Source of the DNA: Terriglobales bacterium
GTDB taxonomy: Bacteria; Acidobacteriota; Terriglobia; Terriglobales; Acidobacteriaceae
Assembly (NCBI GenBank): GCA_030038475.1
Contig: JASHOU010000030.1
Location: 1-36,872, forward strand
Reading direction: 5' to 3'
DNA: 36,872 nt
The notes below the pieces were generated by a model. That model did not search any database, was not told the DNA's origin, and saw only the letters and a list, made by a program, of their open reading frames with translations. Of this stretch, positions 29,958 through 36,872 are shown piece after piece (positions within the stretch are counted from its first letter, which is position 1; each line of letters starts with the position of its first letter). A program made the translations under genes and the position numbers.

Positions 29958-31193
29958 TTACCGGCTATACCGATTTCTCTTCTTATCCTCGTGACGCTCG
30001 ATTCCCAGCTGAATCAGCCGGTCGATCAACTCGGAATAGGACATCCCCGACGCCATCCACATCTTCGGATACATGCTGATGGCCGTAAAACCCGGCATGG
30101 TATTGATCTCGTTCACAAAAATTTTGCGCCGCTGATTCGGCGAACCCGGCCCCATCAGAAAATCCACCCGCGCCAGTCCCGTGCAATCGACCGCCCGAAA
30201 CGCCGCAATCGCCAACCGCTGCACGGTTTTCATCTCCGCCTTCGTAATCTTCGCTGGGATCACCGCCTCCGACCCTTCGCTCAAATATTTCGCGTCATAG
30301 TCGTAAAACTCCTTGCACGGAATAATCTCTCCCGCAATCGACGCCTTCGGATCGTCATTGCCCAGCACCGCGCACTCGATCTCGCGCGCCTTATTCTTTT
30401 TTCCGCCAACACCCTCCTCGATCACAATCTTGCGATCGAACTTCGCCGCCTCCACAATCGCCGGACCCAGTTCCCTGCCGTCATGCGCCTTCGAAATTCC
30501 CACCGACGACCCCAGATTCGCCGGCTTCACAAAGACCGGATACTTCAACTTGCTCTCCACCAACTTCTGCACTCTTTTCGGCTCGCGTTCGAATTGGCTG
30601 CGCAGCACGGTCACGTGTTTCACGATCGGTAATCCCGCCGCGCGAAACAAAGACTTCATGATGTCCTTATCCATCCCCGCCGCCGAACCCAGCACTCCCG
30701 CGCCCACATAGGCGATGTCGGCCAATTCCAGCAGTCCCTGAATCGTTCCGTCTTCACCAAAAGTCCCGTGCAGCACCGGAAAAATAACATCCACGTTGAT
30801 CGCGCGATCGGAGGCTCGCCGAAGCGCAGAAGCATCGCTCTGGAATGGCATCAGCCCGCTCTCGCGGTGAGCTGGCTCCGGAGGAACCACAACTGCCTCG
30901 CCCGCAGCCAGAACCGCCGCTCCCGGAGTCGCCTCGGGATCGCCCGCCCGCAGCGCCGTCGTTCGTGTGGAGCGGGCGCCCTCGTCCGCGTGCTCTTCGT
31001 TCTTGCTCTCACCCTTCAGCAGCCGTTCTGCGTGTTCCGCCGTGAGCCAGCGCCCATCCTTCGTGATGCCGATGGGAACCACTTCATATTTTGTTTTATC
31101 GATTGCCCTCAGAACGGACGCCGCCGAGAGCAGCGAAACTTCATGCTCACCGCTGCGTCCGCCAAAAAGAATGCCTACTCGAAGCTTTGCCAT
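29958..31193 (-). CDS. ddl: D-alanine--D-alanine ligase
   Basis: Ddl makes the D-Ala-D-Ala dipeptide for peptidoglycan using ATP. The 411-residue protein has the N-terminal motif [63 protein letters not shown], the ATP-grasp loop [13 protein letters not shown], and the metal/product motif [12 protein letters not shown] near the end. It is about 50-90 residues longer than common Ddl proteins. The extra part lies between residues about 62 and 130 ([16 protein letters not shown] ... [13 protein letters not shown]), low-complexity and probably an exposed loop, just before the conserved [10 protein letters not shown] strand. Core residues are intact, so it should be active. Confidence 0.95.
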   Translation of the reverse strand: MAKLRVGILFGGRSGEHEVSLLSAASVLRAIDKTKYEVVPIGITKDGRWLTAEHAERLLKGESKNEEHADEGARSTRTTALRAGDPEATPGAAVLAAGEAVVVPPEPAHRESGLMPFQSDASALRRASDRAINVDVIFPVLHGTFGEDGTIQGLLELADIAYVGAGVLGSAAGMDKDIMKSLFRAAGLPIVKHVTVLRSQFEREPKRVQKLVESKLKYPVFVKPANLGSSVGISKAHDGRELGPAIVEAAKFDRKIVIEEGVGGKKNKAREIECAVLGNDDPKASIAGEIIPCKEFYDYDAKYLSEGSEAVIPAKITKAEMKTVQRLAIAAFRAVDCTGLARVDFLMGPGSPNQRRKIFVNEINTMPGFTAISMYPKMWMASGMSYSELIDRLIQLGIERHEDKKRNRYSR

Positions 31194-31406
31194 CGCAGTT
31201 CAGTCTGGCGCTCGGGCGGCTTTTACGTCAATCGCAGATTTGGTTCCAAACTCGCACTCAACCACAGAGGGCGCAGAGGCGCACAAGGGAACACCTGGCA
31301 ACCTTACTCCGTGTCTTCCCCTGTGCTTTTCTGTGCCCCCTGGGGTTGAGAGGATTGAGCCGGGCGGAATGGGAGGCAATCATCTCCCGGTTCCTTGCCG
31401 GCAAAG

Positions 31407-31880
31407 CTACTCCCGGTTTCGCAACGCCAACGACGTCTCTCCAGACTGGCGCGCCGGTTCATTGAGTCGGTCTTCGATGTGCTTCTGAATGAGGTTCCAC
31501 TCCGAGCGCAGCGTCATCTCCTTGATCGTGAATTTGGAGTCTTTGCGGGCATCATCCAGGCGCACCGCCAATTCATTTTTCTGCAGCCGGAAATCTATGG
31601 TTTCCGCAAGCGGCACAACCTGCCCGGACGACTTGCCCACGATGACAAATACTACGTTGTCGCTTACCAGCGTGTACTCCGGGCAGCTTTCCTCGACCGC
31701 TGCCATCTGCGGCGGCCCGAACTGGTTCATGAAGCCTTTATGCGCGAGAATGCAGTCGCCCATGCGCATCCGAACCACCGTTCCTTTTTGATAGGCGCCG
31801 ATCGGCGCCGCGAACGCGACCGATATCCCGCCCATCAATATTCCGCCCGTCATCAGCGTCGCAAGCAATTTGGATCTCAT
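31407..31880 (-). CDS. secreted protein of unknown function
   Basis: The 157-residue product has a signal peptide ([23 protein letters not shown], cleaved near APIG). The mature part has [19 protein letters not shown], then [73 protein letters not shown]. Two Cys (in GDCI and ESCP) may form a disulfide. GAGGAG precedes the ATG at 31880 by about 5 bases; upstream Met codons are rejected. The family is not recognised. It lies downstream of the VWFA gene in the same direction, with a 60-base gap, so they may form one operon. Confidence 0.75.
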   Translation of the reverse strand: MRSKLLATLMTGGILMGGISVAFAAPIGAYQKGTVVRMRMGDCILAHKGFMNQFGPPQMAAVEESCPEYTLVSDNVVFVIVGKSSGQVVPLAETIDFRLQKNELAVRLDDARKDSKFTIKEMTLRSEWNLIQKHIEDRLNEPARQSGETSLALRNRE

Positions 31881-31940
31881 AAATCTCCTCTCAGCAGTCT
31901 CTCCATCGTGCACCATGATCGGCAATTGCCGATCCTTGCT

Positions 31941-33014
31941 TCACGGACCTCCCGGTTCGTAGTTGTAGCCATTCCGGCTGTGGAATGTAAAGTTGAGGTT
32001 GTGAGTCGGCAGAAGGCGAAGCGAATGAAATCCCACCTCGTGACTGGGCAGATCGTACGTCACAACGTAAGAGGCACGCAGATCGTTCAGCGCAGCATTC
32101 ATTAAGCTGGAGCCATCGGACGCCACCGCTTCTGAAAGAAAAGATTGTCCGGACAAGGATTGTCTAAACAGCGATCGCCTGAGCGACGATTGTCCCGATG
32201 ATGGCCTTCGCGCGAAAGTTGGCGCCGCCCCGAAATAGCGCCCTCCCGTGCCCTCCGAGAGCTGCCGCAGCAACCCGCTGCCCGTTGTTTCATTTCCCGT
32301 GGTTTCATTCGAGGCATCGTTGTCCGGGGCTCCCATATCTACGGAGTAGACCAGAGCGCCGGCAGCGCGCAAGGATTCCATCGCCTCGCGTCCGGAATGG
32401 ATGCTGATGTTGTCGTTCCCGTCCGAAAACAGAACTACAATCGGCCGAACTCCCGCGCGGCGATGCTGTTCGATAAAATCGGTCGCGAAAATCAGCGCGT
32501 CGAATAGCGGCGTCGTGCTATCGGCCGGCAGTGCCAGAAGATCGCCCGCCACGTCGGAATCTCGGCAGCCGTTCGAGCAAAGCAGGGCGGCCTGCATGCC
32601 CCCAAACCACATAATGGAGAGGTCGTCATTCCCCATTGAACGCTCTCCATCCACCAGTTGCTTTACGTCGCTTACGGCAATTTGAAAACGCGGCGCGGTC
32701 GATTCGCTCCGGTCTACCAATGCCACCACCTCGAGCGAGGTTTCATCCGAATGCATGAAGCTGCGGAACTTGCGAATCACCTGTTCACTGTCAACCACCG
32801 CAAAGTCCGAGGGCGTCACGGTTTCGACCGCGCGGTTGTTCTCATCCGTGGCGAAGAATGTAACTCGCACTTCCGACACCGTGCTGCGATATAACGGCTG
32901 CTGAGAGTCGTTTCTATTTTCGTCGGGCACTTGCACAGCTGCCGGGCAAGAAAACACGGAACTCAACACCAACAAGACTACGCCTGCCATCCGACTGTGC
33001 CGATCTTTCAGCAT
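31941..33014 (-). CDS. VWFA-related Acidobacterial domain protein
   Basis: The 357-residue secreted protein has a signal peptide (about residues 1-26) and an N-terminal beta domain (LYRSTVSEVRVTFFATDENNRAVETVTPSDFAVVDSEQVIRKFRSF), the pattern of TIGR03436. The von Willebrand A part has the metal-adhesion site: VDRSES (DxSxS), the Thr in DSTTPLFDAL, and the Asp in LFSDGND. The C-terminal part ASYVVTYDLPSHEVGFHSLRLLPTHNLNFTFHSRNGYN is the usual ending. Between the A domain and the ending is an insertion with two 15-bp repeat tracts (32140-32199 and 32280-32309). The family is strongly expanded in Acidobacteriota; the role is probably extracellular adhesion or interaction, but is unknown. Confidence 0.93.
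   Translation of the reverse strand: MLKDRHSRMAGVVLLVLSSVFSCPAAVQVPDENRNDSQQPLYRSTVSEVRVTFFATDENNRAVETVTPSDFAVVDSEQVIRKFRSFMHSDETSLEVVALVDRSESTAPRFQIAVSDVKQLVDGERSMGNDDLSIMWFGGMQAALLCSNGCRDSDVAGDLLALPADSTTPLFDALIFATDFIEQHRRAGVRPIVVLFSDGNDNISIHSGREAMESLRAAGALVYSVDMGAPDNDASNETTGNETTGSGLLRQLSEGTGGRYFGAAPTFARRPSSGQSSLRRSLFRQSLSGQSFLSEAVASDGSSLMNAALNDLRASYVVTYDLPSHEVGFHSLRLLPTHNLNFTFHSRNGYNYEPGGP
32140..32199 (-). repeat. 15-bp tandem repeat in the VWFA gene
   Basis: Four 15-base units encode SSGQS, SLRRS, LFRQS and LSGQS on the minus strand. A second tract of two 15-base units (32280-32294 and 32295-32309, plus strand CCCGTTGTTTCATT and CCCGTGGTTTCATT cores) encodes NETTG twice. Both lie in the linker after the A domain. 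Confidence 0.8.
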
Positions 33015-33438
33015 CGCATCCCACGAGCTCTATCGGCGCACCGCAGGACGCTCTCCAATTACCCTGGTTATCTTGGGTGGTGACCCTCCTATCGCAGAGG
33101 GTCTGCCAGAACTCCAGTTATGAACCACGCATCGGTAATTTCATTCCGAGACCTTAACCAAATCTTCGAGGAAAATCCCTCGTCGCGAGATGTTATGTCC
33201 TCACCCCTTGCTCAACTGAAAATAAGTTGCACAAGCTTGCTTGACACCAATGCGAATCGGGTGTGAAATTGTTCGGACTTCGAAGGCCGGTGCCCGGCCC
33301 TTCCCCTATGGCACTCGGACCAGAAGCTCCCGTCGAAGAAGCCCACGCGGGGATGCGAGTCGAATGACACAAGTTGGCTTGACGGTTTCCGCCAGTGGAA
33401 ATATTAAGAAGGAGCTTTACATCTCACAGGAGTGATCT
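33015..33438. other. spacer between VWFA and Gly/Tyr-rich genes
   Basis: This 424-base spacer between divergent genes holds no gene. It contains a sigma-70-like promoter for the plus-strand gene (33241-33269) and the ribosome site CAGGAG at about 33427. Confidence 0.55.
33241..33269 (+). promoter_or_regulatory. sigma-70-like promoter of the Gly/Tyr-rich secreted protein
   Basis: TTGACA at 33241-33246 and TGAAAT at 33264-33269, spaced by exactly 17 bases, give a leader of about 165 bases before the ATG at 33439. Confidence 0.45.
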
Positions 33439-35238
33439 ATGAATCCGATCGAACGACGTAAGAACGTCCTGCCGAAATGGTCCGTATTGCTGGTTCTTTT
33501 CGCTATAGCCGCATTTGTTTCCGTTGCATCTGCTGCACCGCCAAAAAGCGGAGGCGGCGGTGGTTCGCACCCCGCCCCGGCGCAACACGCAGCCCCTGCG
33601 GCGCACGCGGGTGGAAGTTCCGGCGCGCGACCCGGCGGTGCGGGTTCGGCAAGCCGTGGTCCCGGTGGCGCAGGCGCAGCCAGGCCCGCCGGCGGTGCCG
33701 GTTCAGCGAGCCGCGGTCCTGGTGGCGCAGGCCAAACTCGCGGCGCAACTGGCGCTCGTCCCGGTCAGGCGGGTGGTGCTAACAGGCCCGGCGGTCAAGC
33801 TGCAGGCAACCGTCCCGGCGCAGCCGCTGGCAATCGTCCCGGACAAGCTGGTGGAAATCGTCCTGGCGCAGCTGCGGGCAACCGTCCCGGTCAAGCGGGC
33901 GGCAATCGCCCCGGCGCAGCTGCGGGCAACCGTCCCGGCGCAGCCGCTGGCAACAGAGGTGGCGCAGGCGCCGCTGGCCGGCATCAGCCCGCTGGCAGCC
34001 GCAACGTTTCCCTCAGGGGTGGCGGGTCCGCTACGGTTCGCAAGGATGGATCGGTTCGCTCGATCCATGCCAACGGAATGACGATCAATCGCGGCATGCA
34101 CGGCGGTCGCTCTGTCACCAGCGTGCATAACGGACGCACCATAGTCAGTCACGGAAGATACGGCGGATACAGCCAGCGCGCCTACTTCAACCGCGGCGGC
34201 CACTCCTACTACCAGCGCACCTATTACCGCGGCGGACATTACTATGCCTACGGCTACCGCGGCTACTACTGGGGCGGACGTCCCTTCTACGGCTACGCTC
34301 CAGCGTACTACTGGGGCCCCGGATTCTACGGATGGGCTTATAACCCCTGGCCTGGGCCGGTTTACTGGGGGGTAGCGGCATGGGGATGGGGACCGTGGTA
34401 TGGCTTCTATGGTCCTTGGTTCACGCCCTATCCGGTCTACGCCAGCGCGGCCTTCTGGCTCACGGATTATCTGATTGCCGCCAACCTGCAAGCCGCCTAT
34501 GCCGCGCAACAAGCCGCCGGCGACGGAGGCGACCAGGGTCAACTCGGCCCGCTTCAGCTTGGTCCTGACACCGACGGCGAAATCGCCTCCTTGTGGACGA
34601 CCGATCCGCTGGTCGCCGCTAACCTCGAAACCGTCTACGGCGCTTACATGCTCGGCGGAGGATCGCCCGCATCCACCAATCAGCTCAGTCCTGACGTGAA
34701 GCAGGCTCTCAGCGACGAGATGAAGTACGAGATCCAGGCGGAAAAAACAGCCGCGGCAGCTGGTCAGAATTCCGGTTCTTCCAGCAGCAACCAGGTGCCA
34801 CCCGCGCTCGATCCCAACATCCGCATCTTCGTCGTATCTACCGACGAAGATCTCACCACCGCCGACGGCGTCGAATGCTCGCTCACCCCCGGCGATGTCA
34901 TCAACCGTACCACCGACACGCCCGACGATGACAACATGGTGAACGCGACCGTCAAGAGCAGCAAGAAAGATGAGTGCGTCGTTGGCGTCACCGTCGCCAT
35001 CTCCGCCGACGATATACAGGAGATGCACAATCAACTGCGCATTCAAATGGATGCCGGGTTGAAGGAACTGGCCGACAAGCAGGGCAAGAACGGAATGCCG
35101 GCCGCTCCCGATGCCAAAACGCAGCCGGGAGAGGTCCCAGCGCCCCAACCCGACACCAGCGTGCAGGGCGACTTGCAACAGCAGGCCAAGGATGCCGACG
35201 CAGCCGAAGCCGAGGCCAAGTCGCAGGAGAATCAGTAA
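33439..35238 (+). CDS. secreted Gly/Ala/Pro- and Tyr/Trp-rich repeat protein
   Basis: The 599-residue product has a signal peptide (about residues 14-32, WSVLLVLFAIAAFVSVASAA). Residues about 36-190 are a low-complexity Gly/Ala/Arg/Pro tract, including 24-bp repeats (GNRPGQAG / GNRPGAAA). Residues about 195-240 are strand-like (RNVSLRGGGSATVRKDGSVRSIHANGMTINRGMHGG). Residues about 245-335 are very rich in Tyr, Trp, Gly (GGHYYAYGYRGYYWGGRPFYG, PAYYWGPGFYGWAYNPWPGP), like surface or matrix proteins of Acidobacteriota. The C-terminal domain (about residues 450-540, DPNIRIFVVSTDEDLTTADGVECSLTPGDVINR) is ordered; the last 50 residues are charged and disordered. GGAG precedes the ATG. The role is probably extracellular or cell-surface; function unknown. 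Confidence 0.88.
   Translation: MNPIERRKNVLPKWSVLLVLFAIAAFVSVASAAPPKSGGGGGSHPAPAQHAAPAAHAGGSSGARPGGAGSASRGPGGAGAARPAGGAGSASRGPGGAGQTRGATGARPGQAGGANRPGGQAAGNRPGAAAGNRPGQAGGNRPGAAAGNRPGQAGGNRPGAAAGNRPGAAAGNRGGAGAAGRHQPAGSRNVSLRGGGSATVRKDGSVRSIHANGMTINRGMHGGRSVTSVHNGRTIVSHGRYGGYSQRAYFNRGGHSYYQRTYYRGGHYYAYGYRGYYWGGRPFYGYAPAYYWGPGFYGWAYNPWPGPVYWGVAAWGWGPWYGFYGPWFTPYPVYASAAFWLTDYLIAANLQAAYAAQQAAGDGGDQGQLGPLQLGPDTDGEIASLWTTDPLVAANLETVYGAYMLGGGSPASTNQLSPDVKQALSDEMKYEIQAEKTAAAAGQNSGSSSSNQVPPALDPNIRIFVVSTDEDLTTADGVECSLTPGDVINRTTDTPDDDNMVNATVKSSKKDECVVGVTVAISADDIQEMHNQLRIQMDAGLKELADKQGKNGMPAAPDAKTQPGEVPAPQPDTSVQGDLQQQAKDADAAEAEAKSQENQ
33805..33948 (+). repeat. 24-bp tandem repeat (six units)
   Basis: Six 24-base units run in frame from 33805 to 33948 and encode GNRPGAAA and GNRPGQAG alternately. 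A degenerate unit comes before (33781) and after (33949). Each unit is collagen-like in composition but lacks a strict G-X-Y period. Confidence 0.9.
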
Positions 35239-35322
35239 GCGGGACGAGACTTAAAGACGAAGAAGAAAAGTCGAGCGACGGGCGTCTCGCCGTCCCTTGA
35301 CTAAAAGCGATTAGCGGGCGGC

Positions 35323-35385
35323 CGGACGGCAACGTCCGGCTCGCCACATACATAAGACCGCAAGAACACTCCCGCTCGGGAGTGT
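35323..35385. repeat. two perfect hairpins upstream of the next gene
   Basis: CCGGACG-GCAA-CGTCCGG (35323-35340) is a 7-bp stem with a GNRA-type tetraloop. ACACTCCC ... GGGAGTGT (35366-35385) is an 8-bp stem. A related CGACGGGCG ... CGCCGTCC element lies at about 35271. They may be REP-type repeats or structured 5' leader elements. Confidence 0.55.
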
Positions 35386-35416
35386 ACGCCGACATCTTCA
35401 TAGGAGGAAGTTTGCA

Positions 35417-36268
35417 ATGCGCCGCAATTTACAAACACTCGTCCCGCTTCTCGCCTCGGTTGCTCTGGCCTCGATTCTTCTCGCTGTCGCCTCCCGCACC
35501 GCGCTCGCGCAGCAAACCGTTTCGCTCGAAGACCAGCTCAAGGCGCAATACACGCTGGTGAAGATGGGTGAAGACTCCAGCGGCGCCGCCGTCGTCGAGC
35601 AGGGCACCATTCTCGTCGTCAAAAAAGGCGGAATCCTCGGCGTGCCTTATTCCGACCAGAGCATTTTCTCCACCAAATATGAAAATGGCGCGGTTCACTC
35701 TCCCAATCCTCTCGGGCAGAAGGCATTCGGCCACTTCATGACCCATATTGGCCAGCAGGCCCCCACCACGCAGTTCTTCCAGGTCAACAACAAAGTCTAC
35801 CCCTCCAAGCTCGCCGTCAATTTGCCCAAAGACCAGGTCGTCATCGGCATCGTCGATTGCGATTCCTGCAATAACGTCGACCCCAAAACCTTCTACAAAG
35901 CCGACGTGGTCTTCCAGTTCGGCAAGGGAACCTTGGCTTCGATGAACCCCACGCAGGTCGAAGACGCCATCGCCGGCCTCCTCGCCATCGATGACAGCGC
36001 CAACAATAACGATCAAGGCAATAACCAAGGCGGTAATGGCGGGCAGGGTGGAAACAACCAGGGTGGTGGAGATCAGGGAGGCGGAGGTCAGGCGCAACAG
36101 GCACCTCCAGCCCAGCCCGAGCAGATCGAAAAAGGACAAACCATCGACCAGGTCGTAGCCGCGATCGGCCAGCCCGATAAGATCGTCAACCTCGGCGCCA
36201 AGCAGATCTACGTCTACAAAGACATCAAGGTGACATTCCTCAACGGCAAAGTCTCCGACGTGCAGTAA
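35417..36268 (+). CDS. secreted protein with Gly/Asn/Gln linker and SmpA-like C-terminus
   Basis: The 283-residue product has a signal peptide (about residues 1-31, ending TALAQ). The main domain (about residues 32-195) starts VSLEDQLKAQYTLVKMGEDSSGAAVVEQGTILVVKKGGILGVPYSDQSIFSTKY and includes VVIGIVDCDSCNNVDPKTFYKADVVFQFGKGTL. It is linked by a Gly/Asn/Gln-rich tract (about residues 198-230) to a C-terminal segment (IEKGQTIDQVVAAIGQPDKIVNLGAKQIYVYKDIKVTFLNGKVSDV), which matches the SmpA/OmlA-type fold 'G-x-T-x-x-x-V-x-x-x-x-G-x-P'. GGAGGAAG precedes the ATG at 35417. The main domain is unknown. It follows the Gly/Tyr-rich gene in the same direction after 178 bases of repeats. Confidence 0.88.
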   Translation: MRRNLQTLVPLLASVALASILLAVASRTALAQQTVSLEDQLKAQYTLVKMGEDSSGAAVVEQGTILVVKKGGILGVPYSDQSIFSTKYENGAVHSPNPLGQKAFGHFMTHIGQQAPTTQFFQVNNKVYPSKLAVNLPKDQVVIGIVDCDSCNNVDPKTFYKADVVFQFGKGTLASMNPTQVEDAIAGLLAIDDSANNNDQGNNQGGNGGQGGNNQGGGDQGGGGQAQQAPPAQPEQIEKGQTIDQVVAAIGQPDKIVNLGAKQIYVYKDIKVTFLNGKVSDVQ

Positions 36269-36312
36269 CAACGAACAGTAAGCGTAAGTTTCACTAAGCC
36301 CATCATTGAGTT

Positions 36313-36526
36313 GTCATCCTGAGCGAAGCGAAGGACCTGCGAGGGTGCCCCATCCTAACGTCGCGCTTTTTGCGACGTTAGGGTGGGATTCCACGACATT
36401 GCCTCCCTTGGGATTCTGTCTTAATTAGTAGCGTCGGCCCGTGTAGAGCGGACACTCCTGTCCGCTGCCTCTGAATTTGAATCTGATCTTTTCCTCTCAA
36501 GCTCCACTAATTTGTCATCCTGAGCG
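36313..36526. repeat. dispersed repeats and hairpins in the 3' spacer
   Basis: Copy 2 of the GTCATCC repeat lies at 36313-36340 and a truncated copy at 36514-36526. Between them is a 16-bp hairpin (36348-36387, arms around CCTAACGTCGC and GCGACGTTAGG, loop with five T) and a perfect AGCGGACA-CTCC-TGTCCGCT hairpin (36447-36466). The first hairpin may also end transcription of the gene before it, although no T-run follows. Confidence 0.65.
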
Positions 36527-36564
36527 GCCCGTGCCTTCTGCTCCCTGGGGTGGGGCGCCAAGCG

Positions 36565-36872
36565 TCAGCAGTCGACCAGCTCCGCAAAAACGCGGAAACG
36601 AGGGCATCTTTCCGAAAGCAATCGGAGATTGACTTCCTTAGCGATTTCGCCACAAACCTCCGCGGTATAAGCAACTTTGTGATCGGCGAGAAGTCTGCGG
36701 AACCACTCCTTCGGGTTAAGAAGACCCTCCGGGGCATCATGCGACCTCGCTACACGTCTTCCCTGGCGCCGCCGACTGGCCGTGCTGATGGCGTCGACGT
36801 CTGCAAGCAACCAGGCGTCCATCGCATTACGAACAGCGTGGAAACGCACGTCCAAGCGGAATGGATACTGCC
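36565..36872 (-). CDS. DUF4276-like protein, partial at the right edge
   Basis: The frame is open from the right edge (102 residues seen) and ends with TGA at 36567-36565. It reads RFHAVRNAMDAWLLADVDAISTASRR ... LLNPKEWFRRLLADHKVAYTAEVCGEIAKEVNLRLLSERCPRFRVFAELVDC. The AVRNAMDAWLLAD block followed by NPKE fits the C-terminal half of DUF4276 (a Toprim-like domain family often found beside AAA ATPases). The N-terminus and start are outside the window. Function is unknown; a neighbour ATPase would be expected beyond the edge. Confidence 0.6.
   Translation of the reverse strand, partial: QYPFRLDVRFHAVRNAMDAWLLADVDAISTASRRRQGRRVARSHDAPEGLLNPKEWFRRLLADHKVAYTAEVCGEIAKEVNLRLLSERCPRFRVFAELVDC

Noticed and set aside
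33805-33948. Regular 24-bp repeats as a possible CRISPR array
   Set aside because: Units are directly adjacent without spacers and encode an in-frame octapeptide.
33703-35178. Long minus-strand open frame opposite the Gly/Tyr-rich gene
   Set aside because: It mirrors the repeats of the real gene, and has no ribosome site or family motif.

Overview
The window looks like a chromosome segment of an Acidobacteriota bacterium (Koribacter or Sulfotelmatobacter-like; the genus is inference). Grounds: moderately GC-rich coding sequence, an lpxC gene (so a Gram-negative envelope), a secreted protein of the 'VWFA-related Acidobacterial domain' type, a Gloeo_Verruco (TIGR03803-like) repeat protein, and a secDF / TonB-ExbB-ExbD-ExbD-TPR block. 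No rRNA, tRNA, CRISPR array, insertion sequence or phage gene was recognised.

Layout. 1-3.3 kb: lpxC (runs off the left edge), a LolA-like secreted protein, a DUF1569 protein and an SDR oxidoreductase. 3.6-11.1 kb: yajC-secD-secF, then tonB, exbB, two different exbD genes and a TPR lipoprotein. 11.3-14.2 kb: biotin carboxylase, biotin carboxyl carrier protein and a membrane-anchored unknown. 14.5-18.3 kb: a sigma-54 activator without a DNA-binding domain, a histidine kinase, and a receiver domain fused to a frame-shifted MshEN-like remnant. 18.4-22.5 kb (minus strand): a TetR-controlled efflux operon (TetR, HlyD, ABC ATPase, ABC-2 permease). 22.6-23.7 kb: an ECF-type sigma factor with a small membrane protein. 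24.1-25.1 kb: a dual-specificity phosphatase fused to a degenerate GGDEF domain. 25.3-29.7 kb: a Gloeo_Verruco protein, a SAM-riboswitch-controlled threonine-synthase-like gene with a MoaD-like sulfur carrier, and three small genes. 30-36.9 kb: ddl, a secreted unknown, the VWFA protein, two secreted Gly-rich proteins, and a DUF4276-like gene running off the right edge.

The most unusual signals are: (1) short degenerate tandem arrays with a 7-bp period (8 bp at one site) in eight different intergenic spacers, often as two convergent arms, recalling the heptanucleotide STRR repeats of cyanobacteria; (2) a second class with a 15-bp period, mostly inside genes and in frame as pentapeptide repeats, at seven places; (3) the phosphatase-GGDEF fusion; (4) SAM riboswitch plus threonine-synthase-like enzyme plus sulfur carrier, which points to thiocarboxylate-dependent homocysteine or methionine synthesis; (5) a receiver domain cut off mid-fold and joined to an MshEN domain. 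Functions are homology readings by eye; no search or folding program was run.
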